The translations under genes and the position numbers were made by a program. DNA of 64,000 nt from Doris montereyensis. Its lineage: Eukaryota; Mollusca; Gastropoda; Nudibranchia; Dorididae. This document shows positions 14,101-29,100 of this stretch, piece after piece (position 1 is the stretch's first letter; each line of letters starts with the position of its first letter). The stretch lies in assembly GCA_037039925.1 (NCBI GenBank), contig JAXRKP010000133.1:313428-377427 (forward strand). The letters are read 5' to 3'. The notes below the pieces were generated by a model, which was not told where the DNA came from, ran no database searches, and saw only the letters and a program-made list of their open reading frames with translations.

Positions 14101-17100
14101 TTTTATTTTGTTGTCAATTACAGACATACTTTGTGATAATTTGGAGAAGATTATACCTAGCAGTTGCCATTGAGATTGGACATTCAGGGGGAAAATGGTT
14201 TTTAGAGGGGCGGGTAATTAAGAAAAGAATTGGTTTTCCTGAGATTACTGTCTTTTAGCAGAATCAGACATCATGGCGGCAGGCATTTAGGCAGTACATA
14301 CTAAAAATTTATTTTCATCTTGTGATATTTATATAGATACTGTATCTTACTTGGCCTTTTTGAACAGTCACTCTTATTTATTTATGTGTGGCGGGCTATG
14401 CTGGTAGGCCATACTTCTTTCCTTTCCTTCTTTCACTTATTTTTCATCTTGCTGTTTCCTCTTAATTCATCCTGAGAGCACTGCAATGGTGGACGGGTAA
14501 ATAAATTTCAAAGAAACCAACAAGAAACAATTGATTTACGTATTTATTGTTTTTCTGATATTGTCACTAAATGACCAGATTTACCGTGCTGGTGAGCAGG
14601 TACTGGCCAGGTGGACAGATTGCAAGAAATACCCGGCCAAGATCAACAGACCCATGGATGATGGTAGGAAAGAAAGAAGAAATTTAACCAGTTACTTCTC
14701 CCAACTTTGACCCATTCTTTCACATTAATTCCTAAAGACCTTTTTCACTTTAATTTAATCTGATAATTGTACTATGACAGCATAAGTCATGTATTACTTG
14801 TGTGATTTAGCAAAGTCTGGAGTATCCCTAGGATTGATTCATGCTGTATCTTCAACCTGAAAAAATATGTCTCACGCTGATATTCGGAAGGGGGGGGGGG
14901 GTAGGCATTCAGGGTGGTGAAATAGAGTTTCTTTAACTCACTTATTGCCGTTACCATCTGGCAATCATGTGTCAGGTCCCTTCAATAGACCATTGGCTGC
15001 CAAACCCGCAGATTGGCAGACGATTTTTGAAAGGGGGGGCATAACCTTTTTGACATCATGAAAGGGTGCATGGCTCAAAACAGGTTGAGAAGCACTGCCC
15101 TTGCTGGTTTTGGTGCCCACAACACACCTGGGTAAAGTGGAAACAGTGCGTGTTACATGTCTTTCACAACACACCTGGGTAATTTATGGAAACAGTGTGT
15201 GTTACATGTCTTTCACAACACACCTGGGTAAAATGGAAACAGTACGTGTTACAGGTCTTTCACAACACACCTGGGGAAAGTGGAAACAGTGCGTGTTACA
15301 TGTCTTTCACCTTCACAACACACCTGGGGAAAGTGGAAACAGTGCGTGTTACATGTCTTTCATAACACACCTGGGTAAAGTGGGTGAGCAAACAGTGTGT
15401 GTTACATGTCTTTCATAACACACCTGGGTAGTGGAAACAGTGGAAACAGGGTGCATTGTTTCACATGTCTTTCATAACACACCTGGGTAAAATCTGAATG
15501 GAAACAGTGCGTGTTACATGTCTTTCACAACACACCTGGGGAAAGTGGAAACAGTGCGTGTTACATGTCTTTCACAACACACCTGGGGAAAGTGGAAACA
15601 GTGCGCTGATACATGTCTTTCATAACACACCTGGGGAAAGTAGAACCAGTGTGTGTTACATGTCTTTCACAACACACCTGGGGTTTAGTGGAAACAGTGT
15701 GTGTTACATGTCTTTCACAACACACCATTGGGAAAGTGGAAACAGTGCGTGTTACATGTCTTTCACAACACACCTGGGGAAAGTGGAAACAGTGTGTGTT
15801 ACATGTCTTTCACAACACACCTGGGTAAAGTGGAAACAGTGCGTGTTACATGTCTTTCACAACACACCTGGGTAAAGTGGAAACAGTGTGTGTTACATGT
15901 CTTTCACCTTCACAACACACCTGGGGAAAGTGGAAACAGTGCGTGTTACATGTCTTTCACCTTCACAACACACTGGGGAAAGTGGAAACAGTGTGTGTTA
16001 CATGTCTTTCACCTTCACAACACACCTGGGGAAAGTGGAAACAGTGTGTGTTACATGTCTTTCACCTTCACAACACACCTGGGGAAAGTGGAAACAGTGT
16101 GTGTTACATGTCTTTCATGTTTCACAACACACCTGGGGGAAAGTGGAAACAGTGCGTGTTACATGTCTTTCACAACACACCTGGGGAAAGTGAAACAGTG
16201 CGTGTTACATGTCTTTCACTTTCACAACACACCTGGGGAAAGTGGAAACAGTGCGTGTTACATGTCTTTCACAACACACCTGGGCAAAGTGGAAACAGTG
16301 CGTGTTACATGTCTTTCACAACACACTTGGGGAAAGTGGAATCAGTGCGTGTTACATGTCTTTCCCAAGGATACACCGTCGGCCTTAGCATTGCCACGAT
16401 TCAAACCGATGACAGCACAATCCCAAGTTGAACGGCAAAACAACTACACCATTGTGACGCCCAATTTAGAAATAGGATAGCTATAGATTTCACCCTCAAC
16501 AATATGGCATGACACGTATGAGATTTGCATCTTTGATTTGATTGGAGTTTTAACCACATCCATAATTAAGGTGATCTCTGGGATTTTGGTTGGGTTTTGA
16601 ATTTTATCTGGACTGCCCTGTAAACAGCCAAGGGATCTTTAACGTGCACAGAGTATTGTGATCTGCACACAGGACTTCCTTTTTTATCGTCCATCTCCGG
16701 TGGGACTAGGTGTCAATCCACCTACCTGGACCAGGGGGTAGATTTTGCTCGAAAAAATAGAGACAATTTTCCAACCGTTGGCGGGCTCAAACCCATTACC
16801 TTTTGGTTGAGAGGCCGACACTTTGCCTCTAGTCTACCGAGTCCCCAGATTTGCATCAAAATACTTTCAGATTTGTTTGTCCGTATCTCATTTCTTGAAA
16901 GCAATGATAGCATTTTTTTAAATGTCATCGTGGTTTAATGTAATGTTTTTGTTAATTTGCTTTTGTTCTTGTGTTCTTTAATTCATTCTTTATCTTTCAT
17001 GACCCCATAGGATCTTACGAGATTATTTTCTATGATGGGGTGACTAGATTGATTCAGCCAATCAACATTCAACCAATGCCTCAGGAAATGCAAATAGCTG

Positions 17101-20100
17101 TAAGTTTTTTCTTCCATAATAACTGAAGCTTGGTATTTGTGTATATCAATAGAAGGAGGAATACTAAGAGAGAAAGAGAGAGTAAATAAGATGAAGAAAG
17201 GTCTCTATAGGAATACTAAGAGAGAGAGTAAATAAGATGAAGAAAGGTCTCTATAGGAATACTAAGAGAGAGAGAGTAAATAAGATGAAGAAAGGTCTCC
17301 ATTTCATCTTTTAATTACAAGGATGTTTTAAAAATCAAGTGGAGAAGAGAAGTTATGCGTCACAAGATGATCATTTGTGATACGTTAAGTGGCTGTAGAA
17401 GAAAGAATCAACTTTTGTGTACCTTTATATTTGTTCTAAATAGCTTCAAGAGGCCCCAAAATCTGCAAGTGCCCCAGGGGTTGTCAAATCTTCTTTCAAG
17501 GATGTTCCTTTGCAGTTACCAGGTAAATAGAAGTGCCGTAAGAATATATACAGTTGATCTATTAAAGAAAGCAGAGATACTGATTTAAACATTGATTATG
17601 TATTTAAATTTCTAGGTTTGCTTGTTCCTCTGGAATTAAGAACTCTTTTTTTGTTTTAAACAATAAAAACCTTTATAAGTCCACATATGCATTACTTTGC
17701 GTCATTAAGCAGATATTTTTACACAGGCTTATTGCTGAACACTTTTATCGTATAAATTGCAAAGAATTCAACAATAAAATATGTACCATGAGCTAGTATT
17801 TTAACGTTAAAACTTGATCACTGACATCTACTTTGTATCAAGGTTTTAATCATTATTACTCTTCTTATTGCATTGAAGTTGGCAATGCGTCGGTATCCTC
17901 ATTTAATGTTTAAAAATTCTGATGATCTAATTCAGCCCTGGCTGTTTATTCCTAGCTAGCGTCCTGATACTGGGGATTTTGACCTAATTTCAAAACATAG
18001 CATAAAATAAACTAATTGCTCAATCGCTTTCATACCTCAGAAAGACATAGATACACTTTTGATAACACACTATAAGTCAAACAAAGATGAATTACTTACA
18101 AACTGAAAATTGTTATTGAATTACGCCACATAACACAGCACAAAAGTAGATTCTAGCACACAAACATTAGATCTTAATACTAGATCGAGTGACGAAAAGC
18201 TAACAAACTGTTTCAAAGGTTGTTCTAGATCTATATTGTTCATGGTATGTCACTTCTATAATGTATTTGCAACATCTGATTCATCATTGATGTTAGAATC
18301 AATGCTTCAATTTGCCTCAGTACTTTTCACAAACTGACGGACTGATTGGTGTGTAAATCGAAACACACTAGTTTTTACACACTTCGTTCTCACGTTGTGT
18401 GCTCAAACTATTTATAGAAACATTACAAAATCATCCCATTATTAGTGTCATTTCCTTAAGATGGACTAACAGCAGTGACAGCGGTCGGTGAATACATCTA
18501 TGTTACATTACGATAATATTCACGGTAAGTCAACGCCGAATATAATCGGCCGCAGAGCTGAATGGGTTAAGAAAGTTTCAAATTTCATTTACTCAACTGT
18601 ACTGACTGCCTATGAAATTGATGACATATTTCTACCGTGCCTGGTAAGTATCAGTCGTTTAATGTTCTATGTAAAATCTCAATTGTAACCCTTTGATCAT
18701 GTACAGAACATGTGGTACAAAGGTCACATTCGGCACAAGAGCCAAGCAAGGAGGACACCCCCTCTTGGAAGGACTCTGCTATTCATAGAGCTAAATTGTC
18801 AATTCAGGCCAGGAGGCATACCTTGGGCGAAAGGTAGGTGAAATGTTCATTTGCTTCTTTACTGATTGTATGTATATCAGTAACTTTGGAGAGAAAAATA
18901 GTCAGAGGTGGGAGCATTGTCTTTATTTAGACTTTCAAAATGCTGAGGAATTTCAGATTGAAAGTGTGTGAAAGCTGCGAGTTCCCCAGGGACCCTTGGC
19001 AGATGGAATTTCAGATAATTTTCCAAAGTTTCAGTTTGCGCAGCAAGTGACTGCACAAAATTGAAATACAGTTGGAATATTCAACAGAATCAAATATGAC
19101 GTACAAAATAAGTATTTGCAATATGGCGGGGGGTGGGGGGGACTTTAAAATAAGTTTGGGGTTGAATTTGCCTGAAACTGAAGAGACATTTAACAAAAGT
19201 AAAGTAGCAGTGGATTTCTTAAGAAATAGAAGCCTTACGAATAAGAAAGGAAAAGCACCCCTTATCAATAAACAAAAAAACTGTACAAGTATGAAAAGGC
19301 ACGCTGAAGATGAAAGACAAGCCTTTTAAAAAGAGAGGACTATAGATTAAACCCGGGTATATGCAACTAGAAGAAATGATGTATTATTCAAAATTCTCTT
19401 TGGGAATAACGGTCTTTTTGTTCTTCAATTGTTGATTTTTTAAAGCAAATATTTTTGATGAACTGAAGATAATTCATATTCCTCTCAGTATAATATAAAA
19501 AGATTGTCTTCCACTTTTGCCTTTTCTCTTCCTTTCTTTCATTTTATACCCTTTTATTTGTCAGCTCACTGCGGAGGTCTCCATACAAGAAGAAAAGAGT
19601 TGGTTTGACAGGTTTGGTCAAGGTGAGAGCAAAATCCCAGAAAATAGGGTAGAGAGAAATAAAGCATAAATTGGGAGTTTCAAATCTCTGCTTTGGCAAA
19701 AAAACAAACTAGTCTAACACTTTTTAAAAAGTCTGTCATTGAATCGCTGTGTACATATTAATATCTTCATAAGAAGTTCCTAATATAGAGCAATGTTACT
19801 TTTTCGCATTCCAGTTGTTTTATATTGTTATGCTAAACCCTTAAGGAATTTAATGACAAAACAGAAAGGTTAGGGTTCATTTCTGAAATACATGAGTTGA
19901 CTTATTTTGAAAATATTTTGCAGCAGAAAGCCATTCTCCTCCCCTACCCTTGATCTCAGCTAGACATGATCTTTCACATAACCCTATGAAATGCAAATCT
20001 AAACATCTAATAGTGTTTCTGTATATATAGCATTGAGTGTTGACTGTAGCATCTGTCTGAAACCAAAGAAAGCCGTAATTGTAGTAAACAGGGTCAGGAA

Positions 20101-23100
20101 TCTAGACTGAGAAAAAAATGCCATCTCTAAATCGAAGTATTATGACGTAATATTCTTCGACATCTTCACATGACACGTTCCTCTGTTAATATTTTGCCAC
20201 CTTTCCTAATCTAATCATTAGAGAGAAAGGTCTGCAGCCACGCTGTCACAATGTAGCACGACTATTGTGTCTGACATGTCACAATCAGTCACATCCTCGC
20301 CATCAGTCACATCCTCACCATCAGACATCATTGGCACTGCAGAGTTGGATTCGACCAGTGTTCCTAATGTAGCAGCCCATAGTGGTATCGATGATGACGT
20401 AGAGCCTCCTGTCAGTGAAGCTGTTCCCATCGGAGACAACAACCAGGCTCAAGATGAAGTTTGTAAGTGGCCATAACCAGAATTAGTACATAAGTATCGT
20501 GGTCAACTTCTGTGCTGAGAAAAGACTGGGGTTGCTCATGGAAAAGAAAAAAGGAGTTGATTTTTAAGGAATTTTTAAAATTTTATATTATATTTTAAAG
20601 ATAGTTTGTTGATTGCTTTAAAAAATCCAATTGTTGATGTTGTCTGTTAGTAACTGCTTACACGACATCGTTTCATTGTTTGTGTACATTGTATCGGATG
20701 CAAGATAATGTTGGTGGATAATCATTGCTCTTTTCTTTTTGTTGTTCTCTCTACAAGTTCTCAAGGGAGTTAAACGCGTGAAGAAGAGGGCCAACACAGA
20801 TTCCTCCCTGTCTAGCAAGAAGAAGAGGCCAAAGTTAAAAAGCTTTGAATTCTAAAAGTTCAGTTCACCAGGGGAGTGTCAGGGCAAAATCTTTTGATCT
20901 TGGAGGTAAATTTGGACATGTTTGTAATGTTAGGCTGGGTAGGACACTATTTCAGCAAAGGGAAAAGAAAGAGAATGATTATAGATACACCATAAAATGA
21001 TGGGGGTTTTTTGTCCCTGTTATCAAGCTGTATACTATAAACACAGGTAGTGGAAATGGAAATGTAGATATTCCATGACTCATAAATTATTGTCAATTTA
21101 ATTTGGGCAGGTCCGTTTTATGTTGAAGACGAAAACTCTGTCAATCATCATCATTGAGATCAACGGTATAGTGGAATGTCACAATGACGTATTTCATATT
21201 TTACTTTTTTCTCTAGGGTTTGAAAGAGTAAAGTGTCTTTATTTTGTATGTACGAAGAGTAAGCAGTTTGGAAGTTTTTACTAGTAGGTGCTACTTTCTT
21301 CCTTTCACTGTTTCACTTTTCTTTCATCTTGCTGTTCACTCTGAGATCACTGGATATGATGGACAGCATCAATTTAAATGAGAAAAGTAAACCCCCAAAA
21401 AACATATAAAGTATTTTTTTTTTTTAAAGTCAGTCCACAGAAAATCTGTAGGAGTGCTTATTGAAAGTTAAAAACCTGAGAGAATTATTGTATATTTTTG
21501 TGTGCAGTTCAATCAGGGTTTTTTTTTTCAACTGCTTTGAATTGAAACCATTGTTGTGTTTTTATTTCCTTTAGCTCCATCTACTCTTGTCAGCCTTCCT
21601 CCCTATAAGCCTGAGATCTTCATTCCTTCCAAGGCCTTTGTGGTAGAGGAGGATCATAATCATTTCAAATGTACCCACGAGGGATGCGGCAAGGCTTTCC
21701 GCAAGGAGAATCTCTTGAATTACCACATCAAGTACTACCATGCAGACCCAGAAAACCACTCAGCCACGCCCAGCAATACAACCACGTCTCCTCAAGTAGT
21801 CCAGTCTGCGTCACCATCTGCAGCGTCACCCAGTGCCAGCAACTCAGCCACAGGGGTGGTATCTCCTCTGTTGCCATCCCCTCTTTCTCTTCACAATACA
21901 ATCACCGGGACGCCATTTATAAGAAAGCGAAGGAAAAAGACTGATAGTGTTTGTAAGTCATTTCTCAGAGGCGTAGCAGTCATTTAAATAAGAATCTACC
22001 GATTATGCTTACAAAGAAATGCTGTTCACAAAAAGAAATGCTGTTCACAAAAAGAAATGCTGTTCACAAAAAGAAATGCTGTTCACAAACGTAACGCTAA
22101 AAAAGAACTTAATATACAAAAAGGACAAAATCACAGAAATGAGATCGTCATACCTTGATTTATTGACTGCAACAGAATAAGAGTAAAAAATCGGTTGAAA
22201 AGAACTCACCCACAATAACAAAACGAAACACTCATGAAATATGAGCAATAAGTCGTAGACAGGGTTTTGAAACTTGTAGAAATAATATGCGTTTCTGTTT
22301 GTGAACAGTGAGTGTACCATGTCTTTTGAGGTTGGTCTTTTTTCTTGGTAAGTTGCACAGTAATATAAAGTTTTAAAAATAGTCAAAAGTTTTATTTTAC
22401 TTAGATTTCGGTTGTCAATTATTCAATTATTCTTCTTTGTCTTTTTGGATAGTGACAATAAATGTTATTATTGTTATTGTAGAAACGAGTTCTGAGGAGA
22501 AGAAACAATAATTTGTGTTGGGACCTTTAAATGTTACTGAGACTTTAGAATAGTAGTTGTAAAGTTTAGCTCTTGATAAGGAAGCGGTCTGTTTCTGTAT
22601 TTGTTTAATAGCACGTTATTACTTGCATCAGACGACCAATTGAATACGTATTATACCTGGTTATATACATTGTCATAAGTAAAATGTTATTTGATTAATT
22701 CTCAGAAACAGGACCAGGTTATTGTTAACATAGTTTGAGAAATTAAGTTTTTACATTTTATTTCTTGTTATTATTTACTTTGCGATTAGTAACATATGAC
22801 ATGATTGCGATGTTGCTCTGTAGGCTCCACAGATTCTGATTTGTCCATTTCATCTCGTGGAAAATCTTCCAGCAAGCGTCAGCGTCATGACTCGGAAATA
22901 TCCATCACAGGGAGTCCAGACTTGGTACCAAGAGAGGCGTGGACAGGTGCCCAGTATCCCTTTTTTCCCTTTGTTTTTTAAGAGCTTAAGTCAAACACCC
23001 AAAGAAAAATGTTGATTTGAAGCTTTGATAATTGAGAAGGAAGAAATGTGGGGGGGGGGGGGGTTGGCTTTGAGTCTGTAAGTCTGTATGTATCTTGAAA

Positions 23101-26100
23101 AGTATGTATATGAGGGTTAACTACTTTTTGCTTCAATAAACCCTAAATCAATGACAGAGATTTAAAGAGATTGGGGTGGAGGTTTGATTTTGCAAAACTG
23201 ATGTCACACTTGGCCAGAAAGGTCACTATCGGCAAATTTGTTGCTGTTTATGACAAAATGGATTAATTCAAGTAAAATGATCAATATTTTTAGGAATGAA
23301 ACGGGTGTCATGCAAGTTTGAAGTAGTTTATGCAGTCAAATCTGTTCTTCGATTTGAAAATGAAATGTTGGCAGCTATGAAATAATATGTCATGTCTTCA
23401 TAAGCCACCATCATTGTTTACAATTTCTCTTGATCACCTTCCATATTTTACAAACAAAACAGACTTGAAACTGAGGACAATTGAAGACAGCCCCGCAGGA
23501 AACATCACTAAACCGGTCAAAACAGAGATGGAAGCTGATGTGGTAAACTGTGTTTGTGGCATCAGAGAAACCAATGGACTTATGATACAGGTTGTCACTG
23601 TGATTGAATTTCTCCTTAATGACATTGTATTGTATCTAGTATGTTTCATTTTCACTTCTCTGACCCCTGACTGCTGAACTATCGTCCTGTTGTGGCATTA
23701 AGTGCGAATCTGTGTTTCTGGCTGCATTTCAGTTCAGCCTTTGATCTGTAGTACAAGTATGGCCCATAGAGCTGGAGCTTATCCCTGCTTCTATGTCATG
23801 AAGTGGAAAGATGATAATAATCACGATGCTAGTCTGACGCAGGTTTTTACTCTCAAGGTAGTTTGCACCTGGGTTGAGTTGGATCTAGCTTTGCTAGGAT
23901 TCAGACCTAGCTCATATGATCTAAAGTCTGACAACCTAACCACTCGGCCACTGACGCCTCTTGATCAATAAAGATCGTTTTCGATTATTGGGTGTAGTGG
24001 TAGGAGTTCTTGCCTTTTTTATTATAATCGTGTTCGTTCTAGCAAAAGATGATATGCTGTCTCTTTGTTTCCTGTGTTAAATTAAAATCTAAACAGTTTG
24101 AAAACATTAATGTAGAAATGTGTGTTTTCTCACATGTTTTGTCTTTTTATGTCCTGTTTGAGGAAACTTTTAATTGATCCTTGGTATAGTAGTGCGTTGA
24201 TAATTTTAAATTTTTTTCAGCATTATTGTAACAATTATAAGTATTTATTTCCCATCATTATTGTACATCTGACCTTGTTTTATGAAACATTTGAATTGTC
24301 AATGGATCCTTTCTTAAGTAAATAATTTGATTACAGGCCATTCTGAATGGTGCTGTGTACAATTAGAAAAAAGATATTTGCCAGTGCAGATGAAAAACAT
24401 ATCCTTGAATTTAAAAAGGATGAACAGTTGAGCCTGTTCTTTTAATGTTGATAATTAAATATTGACAATACGTTATTTGTGTTGTCAGAGGTTTAACAAG
24501 GACCTGTGAAGAGGGTTATTATGACTTAACTACCCATTTAAAAAATCAAATCCAGATTAAGGAAGAAAATGTTTATGCTATAAAATTGGTAACCATGGAA
24601 GAATTTGTTTGAGAGGAGATTTTTTAAAAAAATAAGAAAAACCTTGTATGTAGCAATAGCTTGATAGCATGAAAATAAAGCCTGTTTTGGGTCTTGTTTT
24701 GCTTTTGATGTCTTTCCTCCAGTGTGATGTGTGCATGTGCTGGCAACATTTTATTTGTGTCGACACTAAAGGCACTGGCGTACCGCCCACCAGTTACGTT
24801 TGTTTGGCTTGTGAGAAACCCAAAGGTGAGACTTATTTTGAAGAACAAAGAATTTTATAAGCAAGAACTGGATTGGCGACTTTGGGACCAAATTGTTGAT
24901 TTTCTGTTCTTTACATATTCGGGTAGAACGATCATTTATCTACAAGTCTATGGCAGAAAAATGTCCATATGACGTATAATAATTTTGTTACAAAATATTT
25001 TGTAGGTGAGGTAAAAATACTCAAAATTGACCTCAATTACCCTAACACCAACTGAGAAGAGGGCACTGAAAACCTGTGTAATGTGACGGCTAATTGCCAA
25101 ATTTGGCAACATGGTATTTGCTTTGCTATCGACACACCGTTCGCTGATTTGGCCAAGCACTGAGTGACAGAGATGGAAGGCAAGCGTTACCGGTCGGTGC
25201 ATTGGTTAACACACGCACAAGTACAGGAATAGAGGAATAGAACAAAAAACTGGTCACTTTGAAGTCTGTTTTCACAACAGTGCACATCTAAACCTACATT
25301 TACAATCCTCTTTACATTAGTAATAATGCCAGAGACTGTCGAAAGAGTAAGGGGGTTACTACAAAAAGGGCAACCTGTCTGAAGCGTCTTGTTTTGTGTT
25401 ATTTCCTTTTGATTTCTTTATTTGCATTTTTCTTTAAATATAGTTTTTTGCCAATAAATTTCTATCTCCTCCATCATGTACTGGATGATTTGTATATTTG
25501 GCACACGGGTTCTTCTTGTCAATGTTAATAGACTGATGCCATTTTTATATCTCGTAAACTGAGAAAATATATTTTTTGTAGTAAAAATACCATGCACAAT
25601 GTATATAATTTTCAAAAATTCATTAATTTTTTTAATATCCAAAATATCTTTAAAAAATTACGTCGTCACTCTTGAGATATTGAATGGAAAAAAACGATCT
25701 ACACAGGTTTTGAGTGATTTTATTCATGACTAAGGGAGGAGATAGATTTTGAAAATTGGGTCAAAATCCAAGGTGGTGGCCATTTCCATTGCAACAAAGG
25801 ATCGCTGCAAACTCTTCAATGATATTGAAGGACTATATTTTGACAGTTACTCATACTTATACTAAAAGGTACTTATACTAAAAGGAAAAACCCTACCTCA
25901 AAAGGCCATTTTTACATATGCACGATGAATATAATTTTCAAAAATTCATTAAAAACAATCTATCTAAAATATCCAAAATATCCCTGACTGATTTGTGAAT
26001 ATTTTGATGGTCTAAAACTAAACATTCATACTTTACATCCGTTTTTCTGGCGGGTTTTTGTTTCCTTTCTCAGGAGTGAGGGACAGTTGTCGATACATGT

Positions 26101-29100
26101 ACGACATGAATTTTGAACGTCATGGCGAGCTTCCCACGTTCTCATTTTCCTCTGGCCGAAATCATCATCAAATAGATGCAAAGATGGCTCACCTGAAATC
26201 GACGGCAAAGAAATGCAATACCCTCTCATCTCTTTTGCTTGGGATGAAATCTGCTCTGCATTCCACCAGACGCCAGATTAAGATTTCAAAGTAAGAATTT
26301 ATTGCCTTTTGTATGTCTTATTGATTAGCCTTAAGTGAGTGATTAGAAGGTGCAACAATTCTAAAGAGAAATTTCTTGAATTGAATTTCAATGGCATAGG
26401 GGGAGAGAGAAAAAAACGAGAGTAATAGACAGACAACAGAAATACCAGAGGGAGGGAGAAAGAGAGAGAGGGAGGGATGGAGTGAAAGAGAGAGAGAGCT
26501 TTCTTTTGCCCTGAATATCAATGATCATACACTGCAATCCACCCAGCACAACCTTGGATAGCATGACACTACTAATTCCGTGACCAGTTTTTGGTGCCCT
26601 GACCAGTCATTGCGTGAAAATGATGAAAACACGTTCAAACACGTATCCCACCTAGTCGCCCATTGAATCCGTCAAGAGAGTTTTTGTCTCAGTCCTATCA
26701 GCTCCGCTCTCACATTCATACTACTTACTCCACTTTCTATTTATCAGATTTTTATGAGCTTTAAATCTAATCACATATTTCTTCTAGTGTAAATATTTCT
26801 ACTTCTACCATAATTTTTTCTCCTTGTCTTGTGTTGCTTTTCCTTTGATCAACTGTACCTCTGGCATTGCTAATGAGGAACATGTTTTCTGTGACTAGAA
26901 AGAAACCACAGAGTCCTTCATCGTAAAGAAAACTAAAATCTGTAAAATATCCTTAGCTGCCAACTGGTACAAATAAAAACGGATTTAGTTCGTTATTTTG
27001 GATTTGAGACTGTAGATCTGTATTTACCATGAAAAGTAGGTATATAAAGGTTAATCATGTTTCTGTTTTAAGATACACTAAACTATTGGCAGAGACTGGG
27101 GTGCAAGTTGGTAGATTCATTTTGAGTTTGCAAGACTTCCGTCAGATTTTTCTAGGAAGGCCAATGATCGGCAAACTTGTTGATATTTACCTTAAAAGGG
27201 GTTAATTCAAGTTAAATTACTAATGTTTTCTAGAATATCACGGGCTGTGGTGATAGCTGGAATTCATTTGCGTGGTCATTGTCTGCTTTTCGATTCGAAA
27301 AGGTTGGCAGCTATGGATAATGGAGTGTAAAAATCTGTGAAAAGAAGTGGTTATTGCAGAGGAAGTTGGCATTGCACGTATTTGGTTTCAATTATTTAAA
27401 ACAAGACAATTTAAGGTTAAATCAATATGCACAGAAACAGGCAAGAGTGTCGACATTGAAGAACATTTGTTTCAAGTTGAGCTTAGTTTGAAGTAGTACC
27501 ATGGAGTTACGGTATAACTTGGAAATATGCCAAACTTTTGTTGTCCGTATGTTATCAACGTATGTCTTCTTTTTTCTTTTTTGTATCCTCCTATTAATTT
27601 TAATCCTTTTGTTGTGTCCTACCTACAGGGAAGAAGATGACAAAGAATTTCAACTATGGCAGACAGACTGGGACAACTGGACAAAGCCAGAAGAAGATTT
27701 GACTTTGACGCCTCACTCTGTCGATCCTGTTCCTTCGCCGACCCCATCCACCTTCTTGTTTCCTCCTACGCCCACGCCACCTGCTTCCTCCAATCTGTCC
27801 AATCTATCTCCGTCAGCGTCATCCACCAATCAGGATGGAAATTTGATGTCGCCAACTCTGAATATCAATGACGTGAATGCCTTTGATGATGAGTCTGCAG
27901 ACGCCAATCCTTTGTCCCCGGACACCACTCCCGTTTCAACCTCTACCTCTGCATTTCAAGCGTCCGTCAACGCCATCATTTCCTCACTTTCCACGACCGC
28001 ATCCTTCTCTTTAGGGACTCCTGCGATGGATGCCGCTAACACAAAATCGTCATCAACTGAATCCTGTGTTAAATTGACTTCGTTATCCATAAAAGTGTCG
28101 CCGACTGATGTGGATCCTGCAAGAGCTGAGCGTAATCAATCGTGTTCTGTTACGCCGCCTTCAAGTCGGATGCAGCCGTTGGATACCCCTTCGACCCCAT
28201 CGTCGGAACGTAGACTCACAGCGTCATCAAATAAAGAGGAGTCAGCAGCTTGGTGTGCGACCTTTTCCCAGGATCAGGAGGCGACGCTGCTTCAAGGTTG
28301 GGTAAGGGGTCAGTGGTAACCGTGGTAACCAGAAGTATCCGGTTACCAGTGATGAAAGTGCTCCACTAAAAGAACCTCTGTCGGTCACGCAATTTAAACA
28401 TACAGAGGATGAGTCCACTGCTATTACCAAAACAGGTAAGGGTGTCATTGAAGTGACATACTTTAAGAACAGAGATGAGAATGCTATTACAACCTGTTTC
28501 GATTCGCCCGGCTCTAACAATTCAGCAAGTTGCACATCGTCTGCTTCACAAACTTTGACTTCTGTCTGTTCTACAGCTGTAACGTCCAATAGTTTGAGAC
28601 TTGATACCATATCTTCTTTATCGTTCCAAGCAAAGTCGCACAGTCCTCCGTCTTTAACATCCTCTGCATCACAGCAGCCGATAGCCTCTACTACTACCTC
28701 TTCTTCCTTATCAACAATCTTAAACTCAACCCTGAAAGCAGCTGAAAGTAAACGGAGTGCAGACCTGTCCAATGACAATGCAGCTGATTCTGACTCGTTG
28801 AAAAATGTGAGTGCCCAAAGGTCTGACTTGTCTCGCAGAAATTCTGATCCGTCTTCGCATTCCCATCCGGTACCGAAAACTGGTGAAGAAGAGAAATTGA
28901 CGGAAGGACTCAAAGACAAGGGACCATTTTCTGAAGGGAAAAAGACACCATTAGAGAAAACAGGGGGTCTTGCCACTCTGCCAGTCAAACAGAGACAAGA
29001 TGCAACGCATGCTACCGACCGCATTTCTGAATTGTACATTGATGTCAATGAAAGGCAAAGCAATACGGACGACTGTGAGGAAGATAACGATGTAAGATTT

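Larger units (their letters stand above)
5108..14578 (+). other. Long PHF20-like intron (9.5 kb), repeat-filled
   Basis: No exon is recognised. 5.1-7.6 kb is plain T-rich intron. After that come a SINE fragment (7672), a 43-bp array (8225-10310), a 42-bp array (10838-11295), a GC-richer stretch at 11.81-12.03 kb open on both strands without recognisable product, a TIR element (13525-14300) and a family C element (14386-14530). Confidence 0.8.

Noticed and set aside
15101..16480. Overlapping ORFs of up to 259 residues
   Set aside because: They are frames of the 47-bp minisatellite, lying in an intron inside the Tudor 2 domain.
28242..29063. 273-residue minus-strand ORF
   Set aside because: It is antisense to the Ser/Thr-rich PHF20-like exon, whose plus-strand frame has matching splice phases and family context.
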